NCBI RefSeq assembly: GCF_011758655.1
Contig: NZ_JAAMPA010000001.1
Location: forward strand, 868,001 to 932,000
DNA from: Modestobacter marinus
GTDB taxonomy: Bacteria; Actinomycetota; Actinomycetes; Mycobacteriales; Geodermatophilaceae
Length of the DNA stretch: 64,000 bases
Reading direction: 5' to 3'
The translations under genes and the position numbers were made by a program. The notes below the pieces were generated by a model. It saw nothing but the letters and a program-made list of their open reading frames with translations, was not told the DNA's origin and made no database searches. This document shows, one piece after another, positions 8,288 to 15,797 of this stretch; the first letter of the stretch is position 1; every line of letters begins with the position of its first letter.

Positions 8288-9667
8288 GTGCAGACCGACC
8301 GACCGGGTCCGGAGACCTCCGGCCGACACCGCCGGGTCCAGGTGCCACCGGCACCCGTCGAGACCGGTCGGCACCGCGTGGTCAGCGCTCCGCCGCCGCG
8401 GGTGACCGAGCCCGTGCTGCCGGCCCCGGAGCTGCGGCGGGTCCCCAGCTCGCTGCCGACCCCGAGCGCCCCGCCTGTCCCCAGTGCCCTGCCTGTCCTG
8501 TCGACCCCGGAGCCGCGGTGGATCCCCAGCTCGCTGCCGATCCCCAGTGCCCTGCCTGCCCTGGCGACCCCGGAGCCGCGGTGGATCCCCAGCGAGGCGC
8601 CGACCCCCAGCCCCCTCCCTGCCCCGCCGCCCCCGGAGCCGCCGCGGTCGGTGCGTCGACGGCACGCCGCGGACGCGGCGCCGACCTCGCACCCCGACGC
8701 GCGCCGCCGCCGCAGCCGGACACCGCAGCGGGTCCTCGCCGGCGCCGCGCTGCTGCTGGTCACCGTGACGCCGCTGCTCGCCCGGTCCTCCAGTGCGCTG
8801 GGCCTGCACGACGCGGTGGCCGCCGAGGTCGCCGCCCAGCCCGATCGGGCCGAGGACACCCTGGCGGCGCTTCCCGCCGGCGGCCTCGTGGCCGGTGCAC
8901 CGTCGCCCGGCCCGGCTCCCGCGCCCGCCGCTGCCGCCGGCTCCGCCGCACGTGCGGCAGAGAGCAACCGCGCGGCCCCGGCGGTCCCGGGTGCCGCAGC
9001 CACCCGGGACGCCTCCGCCGCGCCCGGCGCGGCCGGCACCCACGGGGCCGGGGAACCGGCTGCCGGACCGTCCGCCGCCGGCGGCCCGTCCGCCGGGACC
9101 GTGGGACAGCCGCCGCCCGGCGCCGGCTCGGCAACCCGCGTGCCGACCGGCGCGCAGCCCGCCGGGACGGGACCGACCGGTACGATCTCGACCGGTACGA
9201 CCTCGACCGGCAAGACGCCGGCCGGTACGACCACCCGCACGACCACCGGCACGACGACCGGTGCGGCCCCGACCGGTGCCACGCAGACCGGTGCGACGCC
9301 GACCGGTGCGACGCCGACCGGTGCGACGCCGACCGGTGCGACGCCGACCGGTGCGACGCCGACGGGGGCGACGCCGACGGGGGCGACGCCGGGGACGGAC
9401 GGCCTGCCGGATCCGGGGACCGCGGACGCGCCGTCGACCGGCGGACCGTCCGTCCAGGCCTTCCTGGTCGAGGGCACCCCGACGCCGGCCCCCACCCCGC
9501 CGTCCACCGCGACGCCGGAGCCGACCGTCGCGCCGCAGTCCGCGCAGCCGTCCCCGGGCGGGACGACCCCGTCGGCGTCCGCGACGGAGGCGTCCGCGAC
9601 GACGGAGGCGCCCGCAGGCACCGTCGCCGCCCTCCTCGAGCGGGCCGGCATCCTCGCCGGTCCCTGA
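8288..9667 (+). CDS. Membrane-anchored low-complexity protein (paralogue of 10679-12043)
   Basis: 459 residues, no named family recognised. Residues 1-135 are Pro-rich with three degenerate repeats of about 20 residues built around PEPRWIPSSLP. A single hydrophobic segment follows (QRVLAGAALLLVTVTPLLA), then SSSALGLHDAVAAEVAAQPD, then a long Ala/Gly/Thr/Pro-rich tail with eight TGATP/Q units. The layout suggests a cytoplasmic basic Pro-rich head, one membrane pass and an extended cell-wall-spanning tail. The core around the membrane segment is shared with the protein at 10679-12043. GTG at 8288 follows a gagggggg purine run; earlier in-frame starts lack one. Confidence 0.55.
   Translation: MQTDRPGPETSGRHRRVQVPPAPVETGRHRVVSAPPPRVTEPVLPAPELRRVPSSLPTPSAPPVPSALPVLSTPEPRWIPSSLPIPSALPALATPEPRWIPSEAPTPSPLPAPPPPEPPRSVRRRHAADAAPTSHPDARRRRSRTPQRVLAGAALLLVTVTPLLARSSSALGLHDAVAAEVAAQPDRAEDTLAALPAGGLVAGAPSPGPAPAPAAAAGSAARAAESNRAAPAVPGAAATRDASAAPGAAGTHGAGEPAAGPSAAGGPSAGTVGQPPPGAGSATRVPTGAQPAGTGPTGTISTGTTSTGKTPAGTTTRTTTGTTTGAAPTGATQTGATPTGATPTGATPTGATPTGATPTGATPTGATPGTDGLPDPGTADAPSTGGPSVQAFLVEGTPTPAPTPPSTATPEPTVAPQSAQPSPGGTTPSASATEASATTEAPAGTVAALLERAGILAGP
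9272..9391 (+). repeat. 15-bp tandem repeat, eight copies, in coding sequence
   Basis: Eight in-frame units of accggtgcgacgccg (first and last copies slightly diverged) encode TGATQ followed by seven TGATP. The central copies are identical at the DNA level, which suggests recent expansion by slippage or unequal recombination. Confidence 0.9.
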
Positions 9668-9726
9668 CCCGGGCCGCGCCAGCCCGCCCACGGGACAGCG
9701 ACCGCTCCCTCCGACGAGGCACGCCG

Positions 9727-10293
9727 GTGGCCGCGGGGCTCAACCAGGCCGTCCGGGGCGCCGACCGTCCCGTCATGCCGATCGCCGCCGCCACCGTCAC
9801 CGTCACCGACGGGGTCCCGTCACCACCGGGCCGCCACGCCCCCGCCGCCGTCTCCCTGCTGCCCACCCGGGTCACGCTGCTCGACCGGATCGCCGAGCAG
9901 ACCCCCTCCTCGGAGCTCTCGCCGGCGACCCTGGTGCTCGTCGGCCTGCTCCGCCGGGACACCGGCTGGCCGATGCCGGGTGAGCACCTCGACCGGGTCG
10001 CTGCGGCGCTGTCGGCGAACGTGCGCGGCGACGACTGGCTGGCCCGCTCCGGGGCCACCGAGTTCGCCGTCCTGCTGGGCGCCGTCGCACATCACGCCGA
10101 GACCGCGGCCGACCGGCTCACCGAGGTCGTCTCCGACGCCGGCGTCCCCGGCCTGACCGCCTGCGCCGGCATCGCCGGGCTCTCCCCGGACACGTCGCCC
10201 AGCGAGGTGCACCGCCGGGCCACCCTGTGCCTCACCGCCGCTCGCAGCATCGGCGGCGGCAGGGTCATCCGCTACCGCGGCACCCGCCGCTGA
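9727..10293 (+). CDS. Standalone degenerate GGDEF-like protein
   Basis: 188 residues. The segment SLLPTRVTLLDRIAE and RGDDWLARSGATEFAVLLG is a GGDEF (diguanylate cyclase) fold in which the signature is SGATEF, at about residue 107, so cyclase activity is not expected. There is no sensor, membrane or EAL domain. The stretch 10021-10074 is nearly identical at the DNA level to 21211-21264 inside the GGDEF/EAL gene at 19651, showing close paralogy. It could bind nucleotide or partner with other c-di-GMP proteins. GTG 9727 and ATG 9775 are both possible starts. Confidence 0.6.
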   Translation: MAAGLNQAVRGADRPVMPIAAATVTVTDGVPSPPGRHAPAAVSLLPTRVTLLDRIAEQTPSSELSPATLVLVGLLRRDTGWPMPGEHLDRVAAALSANVRGDDWLARSGATEFAVLLGAVAHHAETAADRLTEVVSDAGVPGLTACAGIAGLSPDTSPSEVHRRATLCLTAARSIGGGRVIRYRGTRR

Positions 10294-10295
10294 CG

Positions 10296-10331
10296 CCGCG
10301 GGTCCACCGCAGCGGCGCGGTGGACCCGCGG
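10296..10331. terminator. Hairpin terminator 1 downstream of GGDEF-like gene
   Basis: Perfect 15-bp stem (arms 10296-10310 and 10317-10331) with a 6-nt loop, starting 3 bp after the stop codon. Confidence 0.75.
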
Positions 10332-10352
10332 GCGATCGGCGTCCACCAGACC

Positions 10353-10387
10353 TGCCCCGTGCCGCCGCGTCCCGGCGGCACGGGGCA
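10353..10387. terminator. Hairpin terminator 2
   Basis: Second perfect 15-bp stem (arms 10353-10367 and 10373-10387) with a 5-nt loop, only 21 bp after the first. Tandem terminators suggest strict insulation of the next gene. Confidence 0.65.
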
Positions 10388-10678
10388 GCTCCACGTGGTC
10401 GGCCGGACGAGCCTGGACGGCGCCCGCACCCACCCGTCGCCGGGCCGCCGCGCCATGCCCCCTAAGCTCCCGCTGCGCTCGTCTCCCGGTCCACGGTGAC
10501 GCCCTCCGGACCGGAGGAGCCACCGTCCCGCTGGTGCACCGCCGAGGACCAGGTCGGCTGTCGCCCCAACGGACCGATGACCTGGTGAGACACGCGATTG
10601 ACGGGAACGCCCGACCGGGCGAACCTTGGCGTGGGGACGCTGCCAGCGTGGGCAGAGCGGCCGAGACGAGGGAACTCC
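10388..10678. other. Upstream region of the second low-complexity gene
   Basis: 291 bp after the two tandem hairpins. It must hold the promoter of the gene at 10679, but no convincing -10 element could be assigned. No small gene is seen. Confidence 0.35.
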
Positions 10679-12043
10679 GTGGCGTGGTGGTGGCTGCTGA
10701 TCGCTTGGCCCCTGGTGGGGTTGCTCGCGGCTGCCGTCTTCCACGTCGTCGTCACCCGGGTGCCACCGGACCACTGCCATGAGCTGACCCTGGTGCAGCG
10801 CGCCCACCTCCCCGGTGGGCATCCCCTGGGCCTGCGCCGCCGACCCGCCTCCCGTCCGCCGGCCGGCCGTCCGTCCGGCGTGTCCCTCGTCCGCCGACGG
10901 TCCGCCACGACCGGCGCCGGGCTCCCCTCCGGCCTGACCCGCGGCCCGGTCCGCCGCGTCTCCCTCCAGGCCCCGCTCGGCTCCCGGCGCCGGCGGCGGA
11001 CGTCTCGCCGGACCCCTCTCATCCGCGTGCCCGGTGCCGAGGCGCACGCCTGCCGCGCACCCCGGCGGACCGCCGGCCACGCTCCCGCCGCGGCCCGGGG
11101 TGCGGTGTCTGCCGCCGTCCTCGCCTCGACGCCGTCCCACCGGCCGTCGCGATCGGTCCGGCCACCTCGCGCGGGTTCCGCGCCCACCGCTCCCACCGGC
11201 CGGATCCGGGCCTGGACCCGGGGTGGGCCCGCGCGGCCGGGGCCGCGAGGGCGCGCCCCACAGCGCCTGCTCGCCCTCACCGCACTCTCGGCCATCGCAC
11301 TCGCCCCGGTCCTGGCCAGGTCCGGCAGCACCCTCGGGTACAGCGACCCGCTGCGGGCCGAGCTCGCCGCGCACCCGGACCAGGTCTCGGCCACCTTCGA
11401 CGCCCTCAACCGTGGGGCCGCGATGTCCGGGCTGCCGCCCATCGAGATCCGTGACTGGCCGCTCCCAGAGGGCGACCAGGCGCCGGAGGAGGACGGCGAC
11501 CGGTCCCCCGGAGGCGTGACCGACCGCGGCCCCGCCACGTCCACCACCGACTCGCGCCGGACCGATCCGCGCCCGACCGACTCCGCACCCGCGACCTCGA
11601 CCGGGGACGCGCCCACCGACGGGCCGACGGTGCCGCCCGTTCCCGTGCCCGGCGACCGACCGCCGGCGAGCGACTCCCCCAGCGACGGGGACACCCGCAC
11701 CACCGTGCCGACGCCGACGGGTCCGGCCGACCCCACCGCGCCGCGCCCCACCCCGACGCCCAGCCCGACGGATCCCGAGCCCACCCCCACGCCGACCCCG
11801 ACCGAGCCGGAACCCACCCCGACGCCGACGGACCCGGAACCCACCCCGACGCCGACCGACCCGGTCCCCACCCCGACGCCGACGGACCCGGAGCCCACCC
11901 CGACGCCGACGCCGACGCCGACCGATCCGGAGCCCACTCCGACCGATCCGGCAGATCCCACAGAGCCGACGCCGACGCCGACACCCACCGACGCCGAGCC
12001 GACGCCGGGCCCGACCGACGACGAGGCCGCTCCACAGCCCTGA
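10679..12043 (+). CDS. Membrane protein with TP-rich tail (paralogue of 8288-9667)
   Basis: 454 residues, function unknown. GTG at 10679 follows gagggaa by 7 bp and starts directly with a hydrophobic helix (AWWWLLIAWPLVGLLAAAVF). A basic Arg/Pro-rich region follows, then a second hydrophobic segment (QRLLALTALSAIALAPVLA) and SGSTLGYSDPLRAELAAHPD, which aligns with the matching region of the protein at 8288. The tail is built of PTPTPTDPEP-type repeats. Third codon positions are almost all G or C through the Arg/Pro-rich part, supporting one continuous gene. An envelope-spanning structural role is an inference from the layout alone. Confidence 0.55.
   Translation: MAWWWLLIAWPLVGLLAAAVFHVVVTRVPPDHCHELTLVQRAHLPGGHPLGLRRRPASRPPAGRPSGVSLVRRRSATTGAGLPSGLTRGPVRRVSLQAPLGSRRRRRTSRRTPLIRVPGAEAHACRAPRRTAGHAPAAARGAVSAAVLASTPSHRPSRSVRPPRAGSAPTAPTGRIRAWTRGGPARPGPRGRAPQRLLALTALSAIALAPVLARSGSTLGYSDPLRAELAAHPDQVSATFDALNRGAAMSGLPPIEIRDWPLPEGDQAPEEDGDRSPGGVTDRGPATSTTDSRRTDPRPTDSAPATSTGDAPTDGPTVPPVPVPGDRPPASDSPSDGDTRTTVPTPTGPADPTAPRPTPTPSPTDPEPTPTPTPTEPEPTPTPTDPEPTPTPTDPVPTPTPTDPEPTPTPTPTPTDPEPTPTDPADPTEPTPTPTPTDAEPTPGPTDDEAAPQP
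11740..11990 (+). repeat. Degenerate TP/DPEP coding repeat
   Basis: Irregular tandem units encoding TPTPTDPEP variants, made of gacgccgac and ccggaacccacc blocks. It forms most of the C-terminal tail of the protein at 10679-12043. Confidence 0.8.
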
Positions 12044-12418
12044 CCACCACGGACGGTGGAGGGCTCTGTCCCTGAACCGGCCATGAGCCATGGGCCATGG
12101 GCCGAGGCCCAGGACGTCGACGCCCGGCCACGGCAGGGACGAGAACGCCGGGCCACGAGCGATGGGTGACAGGAGTGGCCGACTCCGACATGATCGGCCG
12201 CGGCGGGCCCGCCGGCGGAGTCGGAACCGACGACCTGGCCCTGCTCACCGCTCCTGTGCTCGGACCTGCGTGCGGGTTCGGCGAGCGTGGTCCAGCTGGA
12301 TGCGAACCACGGCCCCAGCCTGTAGGCCACCTGCACAGCGGCTCCCTCGGCGACGACGCCGCCGAGCTCGGCGACGAGGCCCTGCGCGAGCCGAACCCGG
12401 CGACCCATCGGAGACGAC
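12044..12418. other. Intergenic region before the nitroreductase-like pseudogene
   Basis: 375 bp. A short direct repetition of gccatggg-like words is visible near 12082-12105. No convincing gene on either strand: open frames here lack plausible starts or recognisable products. No clear promoter was identified. Confidence 0.35.
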
Positions 12419-13392
12419 ATGGGAACTCAGGACCAGGGACTCCGCCGGCGGGCCGGCGCCCGACTCCGGCTGAACGTGCGGCACCTGCAGGACCGTGCCG
12501 AGATCTGGCGCGAGACGACCGCCGACGGCCGCCGGCACCTCCGGTACTCGGCCGCGACCGACAGCCGCAGCGCGCTGTCGGCGCAGACACGGCACATCGA
12601 GGCCCAGATCACCAAGGACTACCACCGGATCGAGAAGGGCCTCTCGCTGCGCTCCCCGCGGGTGGGCTTCGGCGCTGCCCCCGCGGCCCGGCTCGACCGC
12701 GACCTGCTCCGCTACGAGCAGTTGCCCGACCACGACCCGGCCGTGGTCTCCCACGCCCGCAGTGCCCTCGACGGGCTCCACCGGTGGCACGAGCGGACCG
12801 AGCACACCGACGGCGGCCCCACCAAGTCCCCCCTCCCCTGGGCTCCGCTCGACGACGCGGAGATCGAGGCCTTCTTCCGCAGCCGGGTCAGCGTCCGCGA
12901 CTTCGCCGACCAGCCGCTGGACGTCGCGCTCGTCCGCCGGGCCGCCGACCTGGCGCTGTCCTCACCGTCCGTGTGCAACCGCCAGGCCTGGGGGCTGTGG
13001 AGCTTCTCCGACCCGACCCGGCCCGCATCGCCCGGCTGGCCGGGCTGCAGAACGGCAACGCGGGCTTCCGCGACCAGATCCCGTGCCTGCTCGTCGTCAC
13101 GGTCGACGCGAAGCTGTTCGCCGGCGCCGGTGAACGCAACCAGCGCTGGGTCGACGGCGGGCTCTACGCGATGTCCCTGGTCTGGGCCCTGCACGCGCAG
13201 GGCGTCGCCTCCTGCATGCTCAACTGGTCCGTCGGCCACGCCCAGTCGCGCCGGCTGCGGGGGGCCGCCGGGATCCCGGACCACCTGGACGTCGTCACCC
13301 TGGTCGCGGCCGGTCACCCCCGCGACGGCCTGCGGGTCGCCCGCTCCCCCCGCCGTCCGGTCGACGAGGTGCTGCACAGCGACCTGTCCTGA
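12419..13392 (+). pseudogene. Nitroreductase-family gene with a frameshift
   Basis: The first 200 residues read in one frame (HRIEKGLSLRSPRVGFG, FFRSRVSVRDFADQPLDVALV, SSPSVCNRQAWGLWSFSDP) and the rest in the next (ARIARLAGLQNGNAGFRDQIP, WVDGGLYAMSLVWALHAQGV, AAGHPRDGLRVARSPRR). Both parts belong to the FMN nitroreductase-like family often found in exopolysaccharide clusters. The break lies in two adjacent copies of gaccc at 13010-13019; removing one copy restores a continuous frame of 322 residues. It is either a true 5-bp tandem duplication inactivating the gene or an assembly error. ATG at 12419 follows ggag closely. Confidence 0.75.
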
Positions 13393-13401
13393 CCCCGAGC
13401 C

Positions 13402-13444
13402 GGACACCGCCCGGTCACCCCTCCTGGGGCGCCGGGCGGTGTCC
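13402..13444. terminator. Bidirectional hairpin terminator
   Basis: 13-bp perfect stem (arms 13402-13414 and 13432-13444) between the nitroreductase-like pseudogene and the converging formate dehydrogenase operon. Confidence 0.7.
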
Positions 13445-13461
13445 TGCTGCTGTCGCCTTGC

Positions 13462-14598
13462 TCAGCGGGTGATGGTGCTGGCCTCGTCGGTCGGGACGTC
13501 GTTGCCCTCGCTGCCGTCGGCCGACGCTGCGCGGGCGGCCTCCCGGGCGGCGATCCGCTCCCGCTGCGGGACCACCGTGTACTTCGGGTCCCGGGCGCTG
13601 GCCATGCCGGCCTCGAAGACGCCGAACCGGGTGAGCAACGAACCGGCGGCCAGCAGCGCACCGGAGACCGCAGCACCGACCCGGGTGCGGCCGGCCACCA
13701 CGGTCAGCCCGGCACCGCCGGCGGTGCAAGCCCGCGCGGCCTTCATCAGCTTCCCGGGCCGGCCCAGCTGGTACGGCTCACCGACGATGCCGTGGTCGTG
13801 CTCGACCTTGTGCATCGCGGCCAGCTCGACCGCCGCACCGGCGACCGCCATCTTCCGGGCCGGCCCCGCGTCGGCGACCGGGGTGAACGCCATGCAGATG
13901 CCACCGCCGGCCGCCATCCCGGAGCCGGCGAACACGAACGGCAGCTCCTTGTACGGCGCGTGCCACGACGGCACCGCGGTGTTGGCCAGCAGCACCGCCG
14001 TGTAGGTGGTCATGGGGCCGCCGAAGACCGCGGAGACGCCACCGGTGAGCTTCTCCAGCGCCGGGAACCAGCCCGAGATCCGCCGGAGCCCGAACCTCTG
14101 CAGGCCGGGGAACGCCTCGAGCAGCTGGAGCCCCGCCGTCGCCGCGGTCAGCGCGCTGAACGGCGCCAGGATGTAGGAGCCCACCGACAGCGGCGAGGTC
14201 GGCTTGATCACCCGCAGCATGTGCAGGAACCGCTCGGGGCGACCCAGGTCGTGGATCAGCCAGACGACCGAGGCCAGGGCCCCGCCGCCGGCCGTGTAGT
14301 GCGCGACCCGGGTCAGCGCGCGGTTGCCGCTCGCGTCGGCGATCGCACCGAGCACGGCCGACGAGCCCGCCGCACCACCCAGGAACAGGTACAGCGGCAC
14401 GTCCGGGGTCTTCCACACCGGCGGCTTGATGATCGGCCGGCCGTAGTAGGAGGTGAACTCGGCCTCGTCGACGGTCGGGTCACCGTCGCGACCACCGCCA
14501 CGGCGGCCGCCCTTCCGCCGCTTCTTCTCCCGCGCCTGGGCCGGCGGGCCGTCGGCCCGTCGCCAGCCTGCGCCCGGCGTCACCAGTCCCTCGGTCAC
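13462..14598 (-). CDS. NrfD-type membrane subunit of formate dehydrogenase
   Basis: 378 residues, about eight membrane helices (for example VPLYLFLGGAAGSSAVLGAI, SVGSYILAPFSALTAATAG). This matches the NrfD/PsrC family, which passes electrons from an Fe-S subunit to quinone in the membrane. The basic N-terminus (EKKRRKGGRRGGGRDGD) is predicted cytoplasmic. It is the last gene of the operon after the catalytic and Fe-S subunits. Start choice: GTG 14598 has aaggggatgcgcc upstream; the ATG at 14634 sits in the centre of a 24-bp palindrome and is less likely. Confidence 0.85.
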   Translation of the reverse strand: MTEGLVTPGAGWRRADGPPAQAREKKRRKGGRRGGGRDGDPTVDEAEFTSYYGRPIIKPPVWKTPDVPLYLFLGGAAGSSAVLGAIADASGNRALTRVAHYTAGGGALASVVWLIHDLGRPERFLHMLRVIKPTSPLSVGSYILAPFSALTAATAGLQLLEAFPGLQRFGLRRISGWFPALEKLTGGVSAVFGGPMTTYTAVLLANTAVPSWHAPYKELPFVFAGSGMAAGGGICMAFTPVADAGPARKMAVAGAAVELAAMHKVEHDHGIVGEPYQLGRPGKLMKAARACTAGGAGLTVVAGRTRVGAAVSGALLAAGSLLTRFGVFEAGMASARDPKYTVVPQRERIAAREAARAASADGSEGNDVPTDEASTITR

Positions 14599-14618
14599 CG
14601 GCGCATCCCCTTCTGCTG

Positions 14619-14642
14619 GGGCAGAAATGGCCATTTCTGCCC
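14619..14642. promoter_or_regulatory. 24-bp perfect palindrome centred on atggccat
   Basis: Perfect palindrome without spacer in the 55-bp gap between the Fe-S and membrane subunit genes. It could fold as a hairpin with a GGCC loop and act as an intra-operon attenuator or mRNA processing site. The same atggccat centre recurs in palindromes at 32363-32390 and 34779-34814. Confidence 0.6.
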
Positions 14643-14653
14643 TCGGACGTGGG

Positions 14654-15766
14654 TCATCGGGTGCGCCGGGAGCCGAGCACGGCCGAGAGCGCGAAGCCGA
14701 CCACCATGGCCGCGCCGCCGACGGCGTGCTTCCACATCGACGGGAGGTCGCGGGTGGTGACGATCGGGTCCGGCGGCAGGCCGTAGACCTCCGGCTCGTC
14801 GAGCAGGAGGAAGAACGCCCCGGCACCGCCGACACCGTCCTCCTCGTCGCGCCCGTAGAGCCGGGCGGTCTGCACGCCCTGCTCCTTGAGCGTGGCCAGC
14901 CGGGCGTCCGCCCGGGCCTGGAGCTCGTCGAGGTCACCGAACTGGATCGACTGGGTCGGGCACGCGGTCGCACAGGCCGGCTGGAGGCCGTCGGTGAGCC
15001 GGTCGTAGCACATCGTGCACTTGAAGACCCGGCCGTCGTCCTTGCGCTGGTCGATGACGCCGTAGGGGCAGGCCGGCACGCAGTAGCCGCAGCCGTTGCA
15101 GATGTCGCCCTGCACCACCACGGTGCCGAACTCGGTGCGGAACAGCGCCCCGGTCGGGCAGACGTCCAGGCAGCCGGCGTGCGTGCAGTGCTTGCACACG
15201 TCGGAGGACATCAGCCAGCGGATCTCGCGGTCGGCCGACTGCCCGGTCTGCGGGTCGAACTCGCTGAGCGCCTCGGCGTTTGGCACGCTGGACTGCGCGG
15301 TCAGCCCGCCGTCGGCGTTGCCGCCGTGCGACCGGGCGTGCTCGTCGGCCCCGCCGCCGGACCCGCAGCCGCCGGAGCCGCAGCCCCCACCGGACCCGGC
15401 GGCGTCTGCACCGGGCAGCCCGACACCGGGCATGGGCAGGTCGACGGCGCGGCTCTGCTCGACGAACGCCACGTGCCGCCAGGAGTTGGCGCCGAGCATG
15501 CCGGTGTTGTCGTAGGACTGCGCCGTCAGGCCCATGGCGTCCCGGTTGCCCTGCGCGTCGTCCATCGGGAGCGTGTTCCACTCCTTGCAGGCGACCTCGC
15601 ACGCCTTGCAGCCGATGCACACCGAGGTGTCGGTGAAGAAGCCCACCCGCGCGGGGTGGTCCTCCTCGTACCCGGCCTCCCCGCTGACGTCGGGCAGCGG
15701 GCCGTAGAGCCGGTTGGCCGGGTCGTTGCCGGTGAGCGCTGGGCTGGCCGAACTGACGGTCGTCAC
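14654..15766 (-). CDS. fdhB: Formate dehydrogenase iron-sulfur subunit (four [4Fe-4S] clusters)
   Basis: 370 residues. Sixteen cluster Cys are visible in four groups: C50/53/56/60, C191/194/199/203, C223/226/229/233 and C250/253/265/269, the pattern of FdnH/FdoH-type electron-transfer subunits. A C-terminal hydrophobic helix (AVGGAAMVVGFALSAVLG) would anchor it in the membrane. Between the first two groups is an unusual insertion of Gly/Cys repeats (GSGGGCGSGGCGSGGG, residues 124-139) with two extra Cys. GTG at 15766 has an excellent ggaggaggag upstream. It lies 31 bp after the catalytic subunit gene. Confidence 0.92.
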   Translation of the reverse strand: MTTVSSASPALTGNDPANRLYGPLPDVSGEAGYEEDHPARVGFFTDTSVCIGCKACEVACKEWNTLPMDDAQGNRDAMGLTAQSYDNTGMLGANSWRHVAFVEQSRAVDLPMPGVGLPGADAAGSGGGCGSGGCGSGGGADEHARSHGGNADGGLTAQSSVPNAEALSEFDPQTGQSADREIRWLMSSDVCKHCTHAGCLDVCPTGALFRTEFGTVVVQGDICNGCGYCVPACPYGVIDQRKDDGRVFKCTMCYDRLTDGLQPACATACPTQSIQFGDLDELQARADARLATLKEQGVQTARLYGRDEEDGVGGAGAFFLLLDEPEVYGLPPDPIVTTRDLPSMWKHAVGGAAMVVGFALSAVLGSRRTR

Positions 15767-15797
15767 GCGCGCTCCTCCTCCATCGGGACCAGCCCCA

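Noticed and set aside
9272..9391. CRISPR-like array
   Set aside because: 15-bp units without spacers, in frame and coding TGATP; no cas genes.
10462..12420. Long minus-strand open frame opposite the TP-rich membrane protein
   Set aside because: Its Gly/Val/Ser repeat is the antisense of the TP repeat; no start signal or domain.
12090..12473. Small open frame before the nitroreductase-like gene
   Set aside because: Arg/Pro-rich with no start signal, and overlapping the better supported gene beginning at 12419.
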